From Aedes albopictus (lineage: Eukaryota > Arthropoda > Insecta > Diptera > Culicidae), in the NCBI RefSeq assembly GCF_035046485.1, contig NC_085137.1, positions 135,164,703-135,228,702 on the forward strand: 64,000 nucleotides of DNA, written 5' to 3'. The first letter of the stretch is position 1; the number at the start of each line of letters is the position of its first letter. The notes beneath the pieces were generated by a model, which saw only the letters and a list, made by a program, of their open reading frames with translations, was not told where the DNA came from and ran no database searches. This document shows positions 1-12,796 of the stretch, in pieces. The position numbers and the translations under genes were made by a program.

Positions 1-248
1 CGGTGATCACGAGTACACAGAAAACAGAACAGCAGATAAACAAATCTTTTACATTTGTTTCCTTTACCCCATTTTTGACAGCTTTCTCTCCAAGTCTCTG
101 GTACGGAAGGTTAGTTGGCCGTATATTAGCCGAAAAATTCGCCAAGTGACTTTAGAGCAGTTCTATTAGAGCGTTATTAACTTTGTTGATCATGTTCATT
201 CGACTATAGAACTTAATGGCACGGCGGTGAATACTGGTAACCCTATAC

Positions 249-2950
249 TAAAGTGACCAGATATTTTCTAAGCCGATGCGGGACGCTGGGTTCAAATCCT
301 TGAAATATGACACTTAAAATTATGGTCCCACAAAGAAGCTGGAAAATTAGTTTTTAATAATTTTTGCTAACATATTTTATTCATTTTTATTTTTTTATTC
401 GTCTCTCATTACATCGCATCACTGTACAAATCATCTGAAATGCAATACGGTATGCTTCAATAAACATTCAAATGAATAGAAGTAGCAGTGGAAAAACATA
501 TTGGCAGTTAGTATAGTGGTAGAGCGGAAATTCCTTTCAACAAATAGAAACAATTGTTTAACTTGCAAACAAATAACAATTAATTTTTATATAACAAACT
601 GTTGCTTACTGATAACTTTCTGTAACAACTGTGATAACTTACAAAACTTATCCATACTTGTCTACTGAATGAACTTTCTTTAACAAATCATCACAAGTAA
701 GCATTTTCTTATGGAAAGCTTCACAATTTTCGGTGAAATTTTGCCTGACCTGCAGTAGTGATTTCAAGGTTTCGATGCTGAGTTGTGTCTTTTCCGTCGT
801 CCAAGTTTTGTTAACTACAGAAAATATTCGTTCTGTTACAGCATTAGTTCCTGGGAGACACATGGCCAAATCAACTATTCTCTTGATACTTCCGAAAGGA
901 ATGTTATGTCCTTCAAAATGAGAGAAAATCTCTACCCATTTTTCCTCCACTGTTGCCTGTTTTTCTTTCCATGTGCAAATCTGGTTCTTATCAACATATT
1001 TCCTAACATAGGATACTTCATCAAATAGTTAACACTCAATTTTGTCAACCTTAATCAAATCTTTACTTTATGAAAAATTGGTTATGTACTCAAAACTTTT
1101 CTGAACGTCGGCCCATTCGATTTCACTATTCAAGTTGACCCACTTAAAACAGGACGCCTCTTGAAATTGGACAATACGAGCATCCAAATAAGAAACACAT
1201 TTTTGGTAAAAATCTTTGATGCTAGCTTTGAATCTACATGTGTCGGGCCAACCGTCACTTTCCAGCTTTGTCAACTGACTCCGTACTGCTAATGGCAGGT
1301 AATCAATTTTCAACCTTTCTTCCAGTTTGAACTTCAGATCTCCTATTTCAGACGCTACTTCAGTCATAGTTACATTATCACCTTCGATTCTTTTAACTGT
1401 GTGATTGAAGATTGCCGCTTGGTTATGTACAAAGTAAAGCCACATTTCGGAAGAATCGTTTTCGAAAAAATCCTTAAGTATCCTCGGACAATTATCAATA
1501 GATAAGAAATAAGATTTCAGAGGAGAAAAAAGCTGCAATACACGCTCAACTGCTGGCATTAATGCCAACCACCTGGTTTTGCTGTAGCCTAGCAATTTAC
1601 TATACTCAACTTCCGCTTCTTCACAAAAATTCTTCAACAACTCAACTCTCACAGTATAGATATGAAAATGACCGTAAATTTTTATTATGATTCCCTCGAC
1701 ATCCACCGGTAGTTGATCGGCGGCTGACTGTATAGTATTGTGCACTATGTGTGCGGCGCAACCTACTCCTATGATCGGTTTTTGCAGGAAATTTTTAAGT
1801 CTGCTGAAAACATTGTTAGCTCCTCGCCTTTGCAATCCTCCAAAATTAGTGTTTGCATTATCAGCACATAACGCAACCACTTTAACGTGTAAATTGTACT
1901 TTTTCAGGGATTCGTGAATCGAAGTTGCAATGATTTCGGAGGTTTCACCGGGGAGAGAAACGAAATCCAAAAGTTTAATTTGAATCCCAGCTCGATAGTC
2001 AAAGTAGCGGATTAGATATGGGAACAATTTAGTATCCTTATGATTAGACGCGTCCGTAAAAATAGTCAAAAAATCCACGGTTTCCAAAGTTTGCAGCATC
2101 TCCTGTACAGAAAAAGGGGCAAGAACGTTTTTAACGATGGCTTCTGCTTTGGTGCGCGCACACGAGAACTTGGGCTCGAACAATGATCGGATGAGTTTTG
2201 AGGTACAATCCAGCGACCGAAACGTTTGATTGTGAGCAATAGTGTGGTATACGTAGACGACTTCTGCAGCAGCAAGTTCTCTTTCTTTCGCACCAAATTC
2301 CACCTTACGAAAAAAAGTGCTCACCTTGGAAGACGATGCTGCTGCCATCAATGATTTTTTATGCTTCTCGGAAGCGATATGCCGAGTGATGTCATTTTTC
2401 CCTCCGGAGGCAATCGAGAAGTCACTGTTGCAAGTAGCGCAATGAACCCCATGTTGGGTTTTGGACTGCTTGATGAACGGGAACTCGGCCTTCATGTCAT
2501 CCGAGTACGTGCAGAGCCGTTTTTTCGACATTTTTCCTGCAGGATGTCATCGTTAAACCAAAAACATACGCACAGAGGCAAATTATTTACATACCTTGTT
2601 GTTTCCCGACCGGCGAATGCACTCAATTTACTAGAAATCGGCCAAACAGAAAAAAGCTCAGTTTTTTTTTCAGAGAATAACCGTCGCCGATGAAATCAAA
2701 ACACGAATGCGGTACTTTTGTTTAGCTGTCACAGCGCGAATGAGTCAACATTGCTTGGTTAGAAAAGTCATTTTCAGCCCTTTAGTATTGATTCATATTC
2801 TTTCCCTTTAGAAACGGAGTGAAACCGAACACTGAAAAAAAATCTATGCCATTTTTGCAATCCGGGACGTTTCCGGGACGCTCGGTGATGCGGGACAGAT
2901 AAGTCAAATGCGGGACTGTCCCGCATAATCCGGGACGTCTGGTCACTTTA
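249..2950 (-). mobile_element. Complete hAT-superfamily DNA transposon with 8-bp target duplication
   Basis: The element is bounded by a perfect 13-bp terminal inverted repeat, TAAAGTGACCAGA (249-261, and its complement at 2938-2950). The 8-bp sequence CCCTATAC stands directly outside both ends (241-248 and 2951-2958), which is the hAT target-site duplication length. Subterminal GCGGGAC/GTCCCGC words recur near both ends, as expected for transposase binding sites. The single transposase frame lies on the minus strand. Perfect duplications and terminal repeats indicate a recent insertion, but the coding frame carries stops, so this copy is probably not autonomous. Confidence 0.95.
648..2531 (-). 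pseudogene. hAT transposase with N-terminal BED-type zinc finger, broken by two in-frame stops
   Basis: One minus-strand frame runs from the ATG at 2531 to 648 and is interrupted by TAA at 1068-1070 and TAA at 1029-1031; there is no frameshift between the two open parts. The N-terminal 487 residues hold a BED-like zinc finger (C31, C34, H51, H57), a first acidic motif FTDASNH (D160), a second CADNANTNFG (D224) and the hAT C-x2-H signature GCAAH (C258, H261). The downstream 100 residues contain the hAT C-terminal dimerisation block with TERIFS, which carries the expected catalytic Glu. Length across the stops is about 627 residues, usual for hAT. Function: cut-and-paste transposition in the nucleus. 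Readthrough to a full protein is unlikely. Confidence 0.92.
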
Positions 2951-2958
2951 CCCTATAC

Positions 2959-3814
2959 CCAGCTCAAGCCAAGTAGAAGATCAGTTGAGTATAGACAGAT
3001 AGAAGAGCAAAATTGTCGATAGTTGTCGAAGTGGTAGAATTAGAATATTAAATTGAAACTGTTTTTGGAGGAATGGTTTGAAACCTAGTGGAAGGAAGCA
3101 CTGACAAATTGAAAAAAGTAAAAGTGTAATAAGAATAAGTAAATTGAAATTAAATAAAATCTTTTAGTTCAAGCTGATCAACAAAACAACGACTTTCGAT
3201 CTGCTGTAAAACCAGTGTCGCGATAGAATCCCTCTCCGCTCCAACAGAACCGACTTGATACCTTTTTAACAGCTTAGTGATTACTTGAGAAATGGGCACA
3301 AATGTCGCAATAATTGAACGTGTGGTTTCGTACAATGATTAAAGTATATTTTTAGTGTTGAGTTCTTTAGTCATTTAGTGATAATAACTAAAGAACTCCA
3401 GCAAAAGAACCACATGTAGCCACATATAAACTAAGGCACAGCCGCCTATACATAGAACTTGCAGCTGAGCAGACATTCATATCTCAAATACAGCTATGTT
3501 ATTCACACTATGATTCTATTCAAGCGAAATGCTCGTGGAAATATTTAACAATGAAACTACATATTCCTTGAGTTATTGACCAGTGTCCTCCTTATTAAAT
3601 GTGATCGAATAATGAAACGAAGCACTACTACACGATCAATTGACTTGTAATGAAATAATTGGCCATTTGTTCCACTGTCAAGTGCCACAGTGAACGCGCG
3701 CGGTAGAGAAATGAGACAATTGTAAACCTAGAGCAGCCCGTTTGGTTAGATATCCTCACGTACCTCTGCTGGTACCTTGGTTTGCCTGATCTGAATAAAA
3801 CGCAGCGCCGCTGT
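2959..3814. other. Intergenic DNA with one short hairpin
   Basis: No gene, domain or repeat family is recognised. The only structure seen is a perfect 12-bp inverted repeat, GAGTTCTTTAGT (3360-3371) and its complement (3387-3398), with a 15-nt AT-rich loop. The only reading frame, about 60 codons near 3150-3335, shows nothing recognisable. Confidence 0.5.
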
Positions 3815-4315
3815 TCAGTAATCGCTTACAGAGAATCGCGGCATTGCGCGTGGAAAACGTGTTATTATGTGCTTCTGCTGGCTTATGGGAAATGATAGGA
3901 ACTGTTTTCCTTTGACGGCGGTTCGCCAAGGAAACACATCTTTAGCCACTATCAGATATCGCAAAACGGTTGTGGTTGGTGGTGAAGCAGCGCGACGGCC
4001 CTCCTTATACGGGTCGGACACTGTCCGCTCCGTTGGCCTTTTTGCGCGAACAACCGTAACGGTAAGAAAGCATCGATGACAACAACGTGAAGGTGCGCGG
4101 ATGATCGTCTGGACCTGTTGTTGGCCCGATCCGGGTTCGGGTTTTTCCTCCTTCTTGCTTTCCATTGGTAGTAGGTAACTGCTGCATCGACAAGCACGCT
4201 CTTTTCGGTGAAGGTGATCAAAGTATGTTGGCGCCACGGACCGGGTTTTACACCACGAATGCTGCCGACTGGAGCGAACATGTGCATAATGTTGGTTATT
4301 TCGGTGTGGAAGCAA
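3815..4315. other. GC-richer stretch with overlapping open frames on both strands, not recognised
   Basis: This 500-bp stretch is visibly richer in G+C than its surroundings and therefore stays open in several frames on both strands; the longest is 166 codons on the minus strand. The predicted peptides are basic and of mixed composition, without a domain, signal peptide or repeat that I recognise. It could be an exon, an untranslated region, a promoter-proximal segment or chance. I do not call a gene. Confidence 0.3.
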
Positions 4316-5900
4316 ACTGCGATTAGGATTAAGTCATACTCGGGTCGTACTCTTCGTAGGCAACTAGACTTAACATGGGTGATTTATCATAGAATGTAGG
4401 AAGTACTGCAAAGCTGATGATCATCGATCATTTAAATTGCTAGATGACATGGCAGAGCTGCCCCTTTAAAAATGTTACGTTAATAAATGTCCTCGGCAAG
4501 ATCTGCGAGGCAGGTCTTCTTATTTTTTTTTGGGATCTACATCCCCACTGACACATAACTTGCATCTCAACTAAGTTATAAATCTGGAGATTACATTTCC
4601 AATTGACCTTTTTTGCATTTATACATTGTTTGACAGACACGACAACATTCATTCCCGTAACACTAGAAAACTTCCAACGAGGATCGCATAGAGTGTAATT
4701 TTCCCGTGAGTGCATACCTCTAGCTGGTAGCTACAACGTAATTCACGGAGTCAATCATTTCATTACAACTAATTCAATAACCAACCCTATACGGCCTGGC
4801 TGCACCCATCATGCCCAGTCGGTAGCACATTGAATTTCAAATTGGCACTAATATAGCAATTGATTGGCCATCGTCGGATGTTGGATTTGACAGGCGATCG
4901 CAGTTCAGTAAATCACCCACAGCGTGTGAGCATGGATGCAATGTTTCAGAAGAAATCCCTTCAAAGGAAAAGAAAAGGGCTAATCTGTGCTGACAGCAGG
5001 GTATTGATGATCATGATACGCACCCACGGATGTTGCAGTGTATATGTATCAGCTGATCGACTTTGATCGCCATAAGTAGCCACCATCGAGAGGGTCATTT
5101 CTAGGAGTCTGTTTCAACCTGAAACTGATTGATCCAAGAAATTATGGGCTTTCGGAAGCTTTCATTTCTTTACAAACCTCAAAGCTGAGAACAGTTTCCA
5201 TCTCACTCACTGAGTTATTCCACGAAGAAGAAAATGAAACAACCCGCATTGCTGTGCAAAATTAAATCCGCTCTCCGTTCAATTGAACTTGATTGATCTG
5301 GACAGATTTAACTGTAAGTGCACGTCATACATCGTCGTACAGCAAAACTGGTACACAAGTAAGTGGGCAAATGATCTTGGAGCCCCCAGTCTTCTAAACT
5401 GTATGCACTATACTAGTTGCATATCATGTTCCTACACGCTCCTCGTGAACGAGATTGATGCACTTCGGGCGAACTGCGTGCGAATCCAGTTTGTACTTGC
5501 TTGTTACACCAGCAAGCAACGCCTCTACACATATCTGCTTTTTGACTCAATCAATCGTCATCCAATTATCTAGGCTTGGCCGGCCGGGCATCCTCCTCTT
5601 GCAAGTCTCCATACCGGGCTCTGAATCTACTCTGAGGGACGATGTGTCACAAAAATGCCAATCCCATGTTTAATTAGTTCGGTTCGATTTTGAAGCTATG
5701 GCTGCGCTACGGCCGACGCTGACCTACTTAAATTGGTCAGCGATCGAACCGAAACTGAAATTGCCCATAAGGGTTTTATTATTTGATCGAGACGGGATCA
5801 CGTATTGAGTGGCGCCTACTCTACCCTACTTGGTATTCCGATCTCAATCGGTGCTTCAATGTGTTACAATGCTATTTTAAACGGTTTTATGTTATCTCAA
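4316..5900. other. Intergenic DNA with an interrupted hairpin
   Basis: No gene is recognised. At 5680-5751 an interrupted stem can form: CGGTTCGAT (5680-5688) pairs with ATCGAACCG (5743-5751), and an inner 8-bp arm CGCTGACC (5717-5724) pairs with GGTCAGCG (5735-5742). The arms are contiguous on the right side and separated by a 28-nt bulge on the left. It may be a remnant of a small inverted-repeat element. Confidence 0.35.
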
Positions 5901-6400
5901 TTTATAATTAGCTCGGATATTCAAACTCCGTAAAAATAATCATCGGACATAAACAAACCGACGACGACGACGCTGTACAACGCGAGCCCCCATCGTCTCC
6001 CTGATACAAAAAGGCCTTTAACTGCTGCTGCTGCTGCTCTGGAGTAAGTACGCGCGAGCGTTTGTTCACATCTAGCACATTATTTATTATTTTTATTGCT
6101 CTAGCCGGCCACCACTTTGGGCGAGCTGCGCGCACTGCCTTACACGGACTGACAGCTCCTCTCCACTACATCGTACTACCCTCCTAGTACTGGTAGTACG
6201 ACGGACGGACAGGCCAAGCCAACAGCTGCGGCAACTATCTTGCTGGTATCTGCTTGCCTACTGCAACTGTTCTCTCCTACGACAGCGACAGGACCGTTTC
6301 GATCCAGTTCCCGAATGCATGTGCAGTAAGTCAATCGCGTACATCGCGTTGCAGCTATGTTGCAGGGCTGGGAGTGGGTCATTCTACTGTGGTCTGTTGA
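5901..6400. repeat. Trinucleotide-rich stretch (GAC and CTG runs) in unrecognised DNA
   Basis: Short trinucleotide runs occur at about 5961 (GAC repeated) and 6022-6039 (CTG repeated, read as five Gln on the minus strand within a 75-codon open frame). Poly-Gln runs are common in dipteran regulatory proteins, so an exon is possible, but no splice structure or domain supports it. Confidence 0.3.
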
Positions 6401-9400
6401 ATATTTGATTTTTTTGGTTAAAATTTATTCTAAAACTGTAGGACAGCAGCAAGTCCATAGCATAGTGTTTTTTTAGACAAGACAGAAATCTACTTAGTGT
6501 CACCAATGTCAGGGATCGGCTCATGGAACGAGACACATAGATGAATTGTGGTGGTATTACTTGTCAAGGACGATTGTCCGGTAAAAGAAAATATCAGAAA
6601 AGTGAAACATTCGAATTGCGAGGGGAAGCATTGGCTAAACTTTTGAGATTTCCTATTCATAAAAAGTTGTTAAATCATGTAGCCAGCAGATGAATACGAA
6701 CGTCAGTACCTTTAACTCTGTGAACGATTTTTTACTACTCATTTCTATTCGCAGGTATTATGCAATCTTTTTTGAGGCGAATCAGGCGCAATGAAACTTA
6801 TAAACCCCAAACCTTTCCGGGATCTGCAGACCAGATATTAGTGGGTTGCAAGCAAATAATCATTCAAAAAAGCCTTTATAAAGCATCAAAACTGCATAGA
6901 AGATGTTTCGAGGTTTCACGATCCGTTTTATAAAATCGACAGATCTCACACTGAAACTATGGCCAATATTTTTCGAGTGATCAGAAGGCCGGCTCCAGAG
7001 GCACGTGTATTGAGCTCTCTAGTCAAGCTCTAAAAGCTTTTTGGTTTTAAATACATTTGGTCATATAAATTGCAATCAGTCTCCAACAAATTGGAAATCA
7101 TCCTCTGCACTCAACTATTACTTCTCGGCCTCTCAATGTACGTAATCATCCAAAAGTAGCAGATTGAGAATCGCAAGCTTATTGATGGAGTGTTGCGCAT
7201 CGCTTCCGTAATAGCAATAATTGACACAAGGCGATAAATTTATGGAAACTTTGATTATGTGTGTCACTAAAACAATGAATGCTGAACAGTGAGCGTATTA
7301 ACTGAACATTGGCTGGTTAATAGTGTCAGTGGCTAAACACAATTATAGCTGAATATCGGTCTGAAGTATGGCTTGATCAACCTCTTTATTCAGCAATACA
7401 TAGAATAAAATATTATTCATCTGTGTAACCAGCTTCAAAACATACACCAACATGCAGAATTAATCATCTGCTGTTTAACCTACAATCAAATTATTTTTGA
7501 AAGCTGACCCAAGCAATCTTTTCGTACAATACACAAAGCTTCTTCAGCCTTAGTTCAGCTTGTATGCTAGATAATTCAGACACAACTAGTAATGCTCTCG
7601 TTTTCCAGATATGTATTCAATTGTGTGGGGTGTAGATGCTAAGGTGAGTTATTAAATCAGGAGGGCCGAGTTCAGTTCCCAGTTTTCCCAAAGATGAATT
7701 TATACATTCCTAAACATCTCTCCTAAAAATAGAAAACCGCAAATGGTAAAAAATAAGCTTACGAAAGTTTGAATGTTTTCTTAACCACAATAAACAAATT
7801 TGATTGATACTGATTAAGCGCATATTAAACCTTAAATCAGCCTTTCAATGAACCTCAAATCAGCTGAAGGTTGAATTGAATCACCAAAATTAGATCTATA
7901 GGAGCTGAACAAAGAATTGTCTCTCTTGTGTTCAGCTAATATTGCCCAATAGAAGGTTGCTTTAAAATAGTTGGGAAAACATTTGTACAGCATCAAATTG
8001 TTACCAGGGTAGCCCCTTTTATTGCTGGTCACCAAACAAACGAAGCATACGGAACTTTTGGGCGGATTTTTGCAGTATCATTCCAAACTATCTTTTATGG
8101 TATTGGGCCGCATCAGAATCATCCAGAATCAGTCTCAAGCAGAATAGAGAATTTTCGGACAAAACACGGCACGCAACAAACGACAAAGAAGGCGCCGGGT
8201 TAATCTTTTGTCCAAACTTTTACAGATAATGGCATAATCACGACATTCTTTTTGTCTGTGACAAAACAGAAGCTAAGTTTTTTTTTCGTACTTTTCAACT
8301 CGTGAATGAAGTTACTCTTCGAAAATCGCAATGCAAGGCTTAAAAATATATAAACGCGAGGTGAATGATCTTTGTCATATTGTTTTCAAGTTGGGACAAA
8401 CCCATCTCGCATTGGGTCGATTTTCCAAACAACATTAATATTGCGCGATGCTTGGAATTTGACTCAGTAGTGGTCCTAAGTATACGACCTAGTCATTAGG
8501 ATGAATTTGTACCTCTGTTAGGTTCATCTTCCTATTACTATCAAGCATGGGAAACACCCATTCAATTATTTCGTTTACCTCACTGACTAGACAGTATAAT
8601 TTTCCAGGTTTTTCCAGGAGGGAATATAGAAACTACCTATATACCTAATTAAAAAAAATAACTCAACTTTTATATAATGAATAAACTTTTCAAAAACAAT
8701 GCAGAAGTAGGTATCGAAATTATTTGTTTTTGCAAAGCTCCTCCGAAAACAAAAAAAAAACACTTAAGGAATACATATTTTTATACTTTCCTCAGAGTTC
8801 TATTGAATTAATTGCTGGAAAAACATTCAAGGGTCCAATCAGTAATAGTAATAAATCACATGTTTTAAAACTAGACTGGTCTGTTCTCTGTGTTGGTGGT
8901 GTAGTGATGAAGAGATTTTGGTAAAATTGGTGGAAATTACGGTAGCATATCAACAATCTTGAACAAAAACTACTGGTACTGTTTATCCTGGCAGTTCCGA
9001 TGAATATTTCTCATATTTCAAGGATTCAATTGGGAATTCTTTCAGATTTGTTTTGAAATTCGATTGAAAATCGAATCCAAGATTCACTTCAACATTCCAT
9101 TCAGGATTTCTTTCGAAATGCTATCCATCATTCCTCCTTGGATTCCTACCATAATTCCTTCGCAGTTTCAGATAGAATTCTCCCCGTGAGGTATTCCTTG
9201 AATTTATCAGATGTTTTTTTTTTTTCCTAGAGGTTTGTCAAAAATTTTCTCTGCGAAATAATCTCCCGGGATTTCTTCCAAAGATTTTCTCGATATGCTT
9301 CCGAAGTTTCTCTCTGAATTCCACCCGAAAATCATTCCAAAATTAATTCAAAATTGCCATCAGGAATTTCTTTTACTGATTTTCTGGAAAGTTTTCCAAT

Positions 9401-9430
9401 TGCTTATTGTGATTTTTACGAATTTTGGCA
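6401..9430. other. AT-rich intergenic DNA, nothing recognised
   Basis: About 3 kb of AT-rich sequence without a recognisable gene, terminal repeat or tandem array. The reading frames present are below 70 codons and have no identifiable domain. Confidence 0.5.
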
Positions 9431-9445
9431 GAAGTTCTTTCAGGT

Positions 9446-9775
9446 AGGGTAGAAGCTTCAGTTTTGGCCAGTCCGGAGTTTTGGCCATAGTGCTGTATTC
9501 AGCCTGTTACGATCAAAATCGGTTCAAATATATTTTTTACTAGTAGATCCTATTGTAAAATGATGATTACAGCTGTGAAAATCACACATTTTGATTAAAA
9601 AATGGAAGAAAAAAATATGTTTTCCTAAAAAATCAGCTCCCATATGTCTATTTTGGCCAGGATGCTTCTAATTTGGCCACTCCCATAAGAAATACACGTG
9701 ATTGATCAAAATAGAAACCAATGTTGAAAATATGGCCAAAACTGCGTCAATGCTTCTATTTTGGTCAGTGCCACT
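9446..9775. repeat. Degenerate inverted-repeat element with TTTTGGCCA words
   Basis: The left side, starting GGGTAGAAGCTTCAGTTTTG, and the right side, around 9722-9775, share imperfect inverted words (TTTTGGCCA, GCTTCTATTTTGG). The start and the repeated 'ttttggcc' words resemble the intact MITE at 29800-30015, so this is probably an old relative. Ends are not clean and no target duplication can be assigned. Confidence 0.45.
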
Positions 9776-9909
9776 TATAATACAAAAATCAAGTATTAGC
9801 TTGATTTCTGCATTTTTCCTATAAATTATAGATTGAAACCTTTCATTTGACATATTGGTAGTTTTCAAATGATTTTTTGTTATTTTTATAAAAATTATTT
9901 CCCTTAGAC

Positions 9910-12290
9910 TGACGAAAACCAGTGCTCGCACCCTTTTTTTTTCAAGGATTTCTTTAAGAGTTTTTCGATATTTCTCTTGAATTTCCTTGCGCGATTTCGC
10001 ACGTAGTTTCTCCAGAAATTTCTCTTGGAGGTTTTCAGAGTTCCTGCTTGAATTTTCCTAATATTTCCTCCCGTGATTATTCCCAGAACTCCTAGATGTC
10101 TCAATTTTTCTCAGGAATTGTTCCGAGATTTCTGCGATAGGCGTAAGCGGAGTTTTTCGCAAGATTGTACCTGTATCCTTTCCGATATTTCTCCGGGAAT
10201 CCCAGGAAGTTATCGCAGGAAACATTCCAAGAAAAAATCCTGGAAAATCCATGTGAGAACTTCGTCAGGAGTAAACATTCAAGGAATTCCAAAAAGGAGC
10301 ACCCTGAATTTCGGACCAATAGAAATAATCCAGAAACAAAAATCTGTGAAAAACAATCTCAGAAGGATCACTGCAAGATATCCTGTGAACAACTACGATA
10401 AAAAGGTTGGAAAAAGCTGTAAAAGAAATCACGAGAAGAAATCTATCAGACATAAAAAATAGAAAAAAAATCTAGGGAGAACGGCCAGGGTAAATTCAGA
10501 AAAACTCTGAGAGACAACCTAGGACCAACACCGGAAGGAATCTTCTGTAAAGTCTCGGGTGAAACTGCGAGAGAAATATAAATTTTGAAAAATAAATTTC
10601 GCGAGAACATTTAGGAACTATACCAAAAACCAACTGAAACTTCTGTAGAAATCCAGGGAGAAACTCTACAAGAAATCTCATGGAAATTTCATGAAGAAAA
10701 TACAGGTGTAACTTTGGAAGAAATGCCGGGAGGAACTACTGCTGAAAATTCGTGGAATTTCGTGGAATTACTAAAGAAATCCTGGGGGAGCTCTAGAAGA
10801 ATTCCCAGGAATGACTTCTGCAAAAACTCTGAGAGAATTTCCTGGGGAAGTCTCAAGAAGAGCGCCGCAAGGAATATTCAAGGCGAATCCCGCAAGAGAA
10901 ACTCTATGACTCTCTCTCCCAAACCTCCATCCAGGGGTTTTTCCCTATTTGCTCCCAAAGTTTGCGGTGGCGGTGATTTTGAATGTATCAGAGGTAAACT
11001 CAGGGAGTTCCAGGGATGTCGCTGATGGTTCTCTGAAAATTAGGGGGGGGGGGTTGCTCCAGAGGCGTTTTAAGAGAAGATCTCAAGGTTGATTCGGGTG
11101 TTTTTAGGAGCATTACAGGGAGTCTAAATGTTTCTCAGGGGAGTTGTAGGAGGAGTCTCAGGTGTGATTTAGGTGATCTCAGCAAAATTCAGAGAATTCT
11201 AAGGAGAATTCAGAGGGACACAGGGAGACTCAAGGACATATCAGGGTATCTCAGAGGGCTTAGGGTGTCTCAGGTGCGTCTTAGGTGGTTTCAGGAGGAT
11301 TCGGGGGATCCTCAGAGGGGGTTTATTAGGGCACAGGCAAACAGACGTATCACTTGGAACAAATCATCGTCATGAAAACATAATCGCCCAATTACACTGT
11401 GTTTTGCAAACCACTGAGTAGATGGCCTTTTTCTGCCCTTTTTCAGTTTATGCCCATTTTCATTTTGTGTATCCCCAGTCCATAGTATTAGAAGAGGTTC
11501 CAGTGTATTCCGAGAAAAAACTCGTGGAAAATTCGGACGAGAACTCTGGAAGTTTTTATTAAAGAAATCCCAAAAGGGTCATCCAAAAGAATCCCGGTAC
11601 AGTTTAAGTTGGGAATTCAAAATAGAACACTGGGTGTAATTCCGGAAAAAAATCTCTGATGGAAATCTCGGGAAGATCACAGAAAAAATCTTAAAAACAA
11701 CTGCAAAGAAAAACCTGGAAAAAATAAAAGAAATCGCGACTAGAGCTCTATGAGAAATATTAACTCCTGTAGAAATCCCAAAAGGTACCCTGAATGTATC
11801 CTGGAAGAAATCTTGGTAGAAAGTCCAGGATTAATTCTGGAAAACTCAGAGCAACACTGGGAAATTTCAAGTGGAACTTCAAGAGAAATCCCGCGAGATT
11901 CGTTAAGATAAAAACCCAGGAGAAACTCTAGGCGAAAGCTCACGATAATTTCTTGGAGACAGTGCAGAAGGAACTCTGGGATTCTAGGGGCGCTTTCGCG
12001 AAAACTTTCGAAAGAAATTGTGGGGTGAACTTCTCAGAAACCCCATGAAAAACTTCTTGAAAATCGAATGTCCCAAGAATGATTCCTGTAGTGTAGAAAT
12101 ACCGAGAAGAATACTTCCTGAAAATTCCTGGAGGAACTCCGTAAAGAATTTCGGAAAACAATTCATGAGGAATCCCGAAGAAAATCTAGGAGAAATCTTG
12201 CAACTACACCTGAGAGATATCCTGGGAGAAACTTCTGCAGAAATCCCGGGATAAACCCTCAGAAAGCTCATGATGATTTCCTGGAGAAAA
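9910..12290. repeat. Degenerate short-unit array A (GGAATTCC / GGAGAAA theme) with strand switch
   Basis: Sequence is a long run of imperfect 10-15-bp units. From about 9910 to 10140 the units read as TTTCTC/GGAATTTC words, after about 10200 mostly as the complementary GGAGAAA/GAAATCC words, so the array changes strand. A middle part (about 10270-10560) matches 53860-54440 in array B almost unit by unit, including the phrase around GGAATCTTCTG. A GGGAGTCTCAGG-like sub-array occupies 11090-11330. The many 60-135-codon open frames here are by-products of the repeats. Confidence 0.7.
11332..11353 (+). repeat. Solo end of the CACAGACAAACAG MITE family
   Basis: This 22-bp stretch matches the terminal inverted repeat of the MITEs at 15796-16048 and 57956-58218 with three mismatches (starts CACAGGCAAACAGACG). 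No matching opposite end was found within the next kilobase, so it is either a broken copy or chance similarity. Confidence 0.4.
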
Positions 12291-12607
12291 TGCTTGCTTT
12301 TCGAATGCTTCCAGTAAAAAGCTACAACATTACGAATAAATGATTTGTTTTGACAGTTCTGCAGTACTGCATGCATGTAGTAAACACTCAAGAAAATACA
12401 TGTTCGAATATTTTTTTATTCATAGCAACGATGCAGTAAACTCTGTGGACTTTACGTCTAAGTAGTAAGGGTCGCTACTTTTATTCATACGACCCATTGT
12501 ACCTGTCCAAATTATATTTACCTGAGGGTGTCCAAAACATATAATCAGTGTCCAAATTTACAGGCGACTGAAAATAGTGATTTTCTCAAATTAGATTGCT
12601 TTCGTTG

Positions 12608-12785
12608 TGGAGCGGACCTGGTGTGATGGTTAGAACACTTGACTATCACGCCGAGGACCTGAGATCGAATCCCACTCCCGACAAACTCGCAATATGTGAG
12701 TTCTTCCTTCGGAAAGGAAGTAAAGCGTGGGTCCCGAGATGAACTAGCCTAGGGCTAAAAATCTCGTTAATACAAATAAAAAAAA
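12608..12785 (+). mobile_element. tRNA-derived SINE, full length, 11-bp target duplication
   Basis: A 178-bp retroposon flanked by the perfect 11-bp repeat TGCTTTCGTTG (12597-12607 and 12786-12796). The 5' half is tRNA-like with an A-box-like GGTGTGATGG and a B box GATCGAATCC; the body contains CCTTCGGAAAGGAAG and ends CTAGCCTAGGGCTAAAAATC, followed by an A-rich tail. It resembles the mosquito Feilai-type SINEs in architecture, but I cannot verify the family name. RNA polymerase III would transcribe it; mobilisation would use a partner LINE. Confidence 0.9.
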
Positions 12786-12796
12786 TGCTTTCGTTG

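Noticed and set aside
502..530. tRNA-like phrase TTAGTATAGTGGTAGAG inside the hAT element
   Set aside because: Looks like the D-arm of a tRNA but no B box or acceptor partner follows; too short to call.
10073..12391. Open frames of 60-135 codons on both strands in array A
   Set aside because: Basic, low-complexity peptides (NF/GI/SRN-rich) generated by degenerate short repeats.
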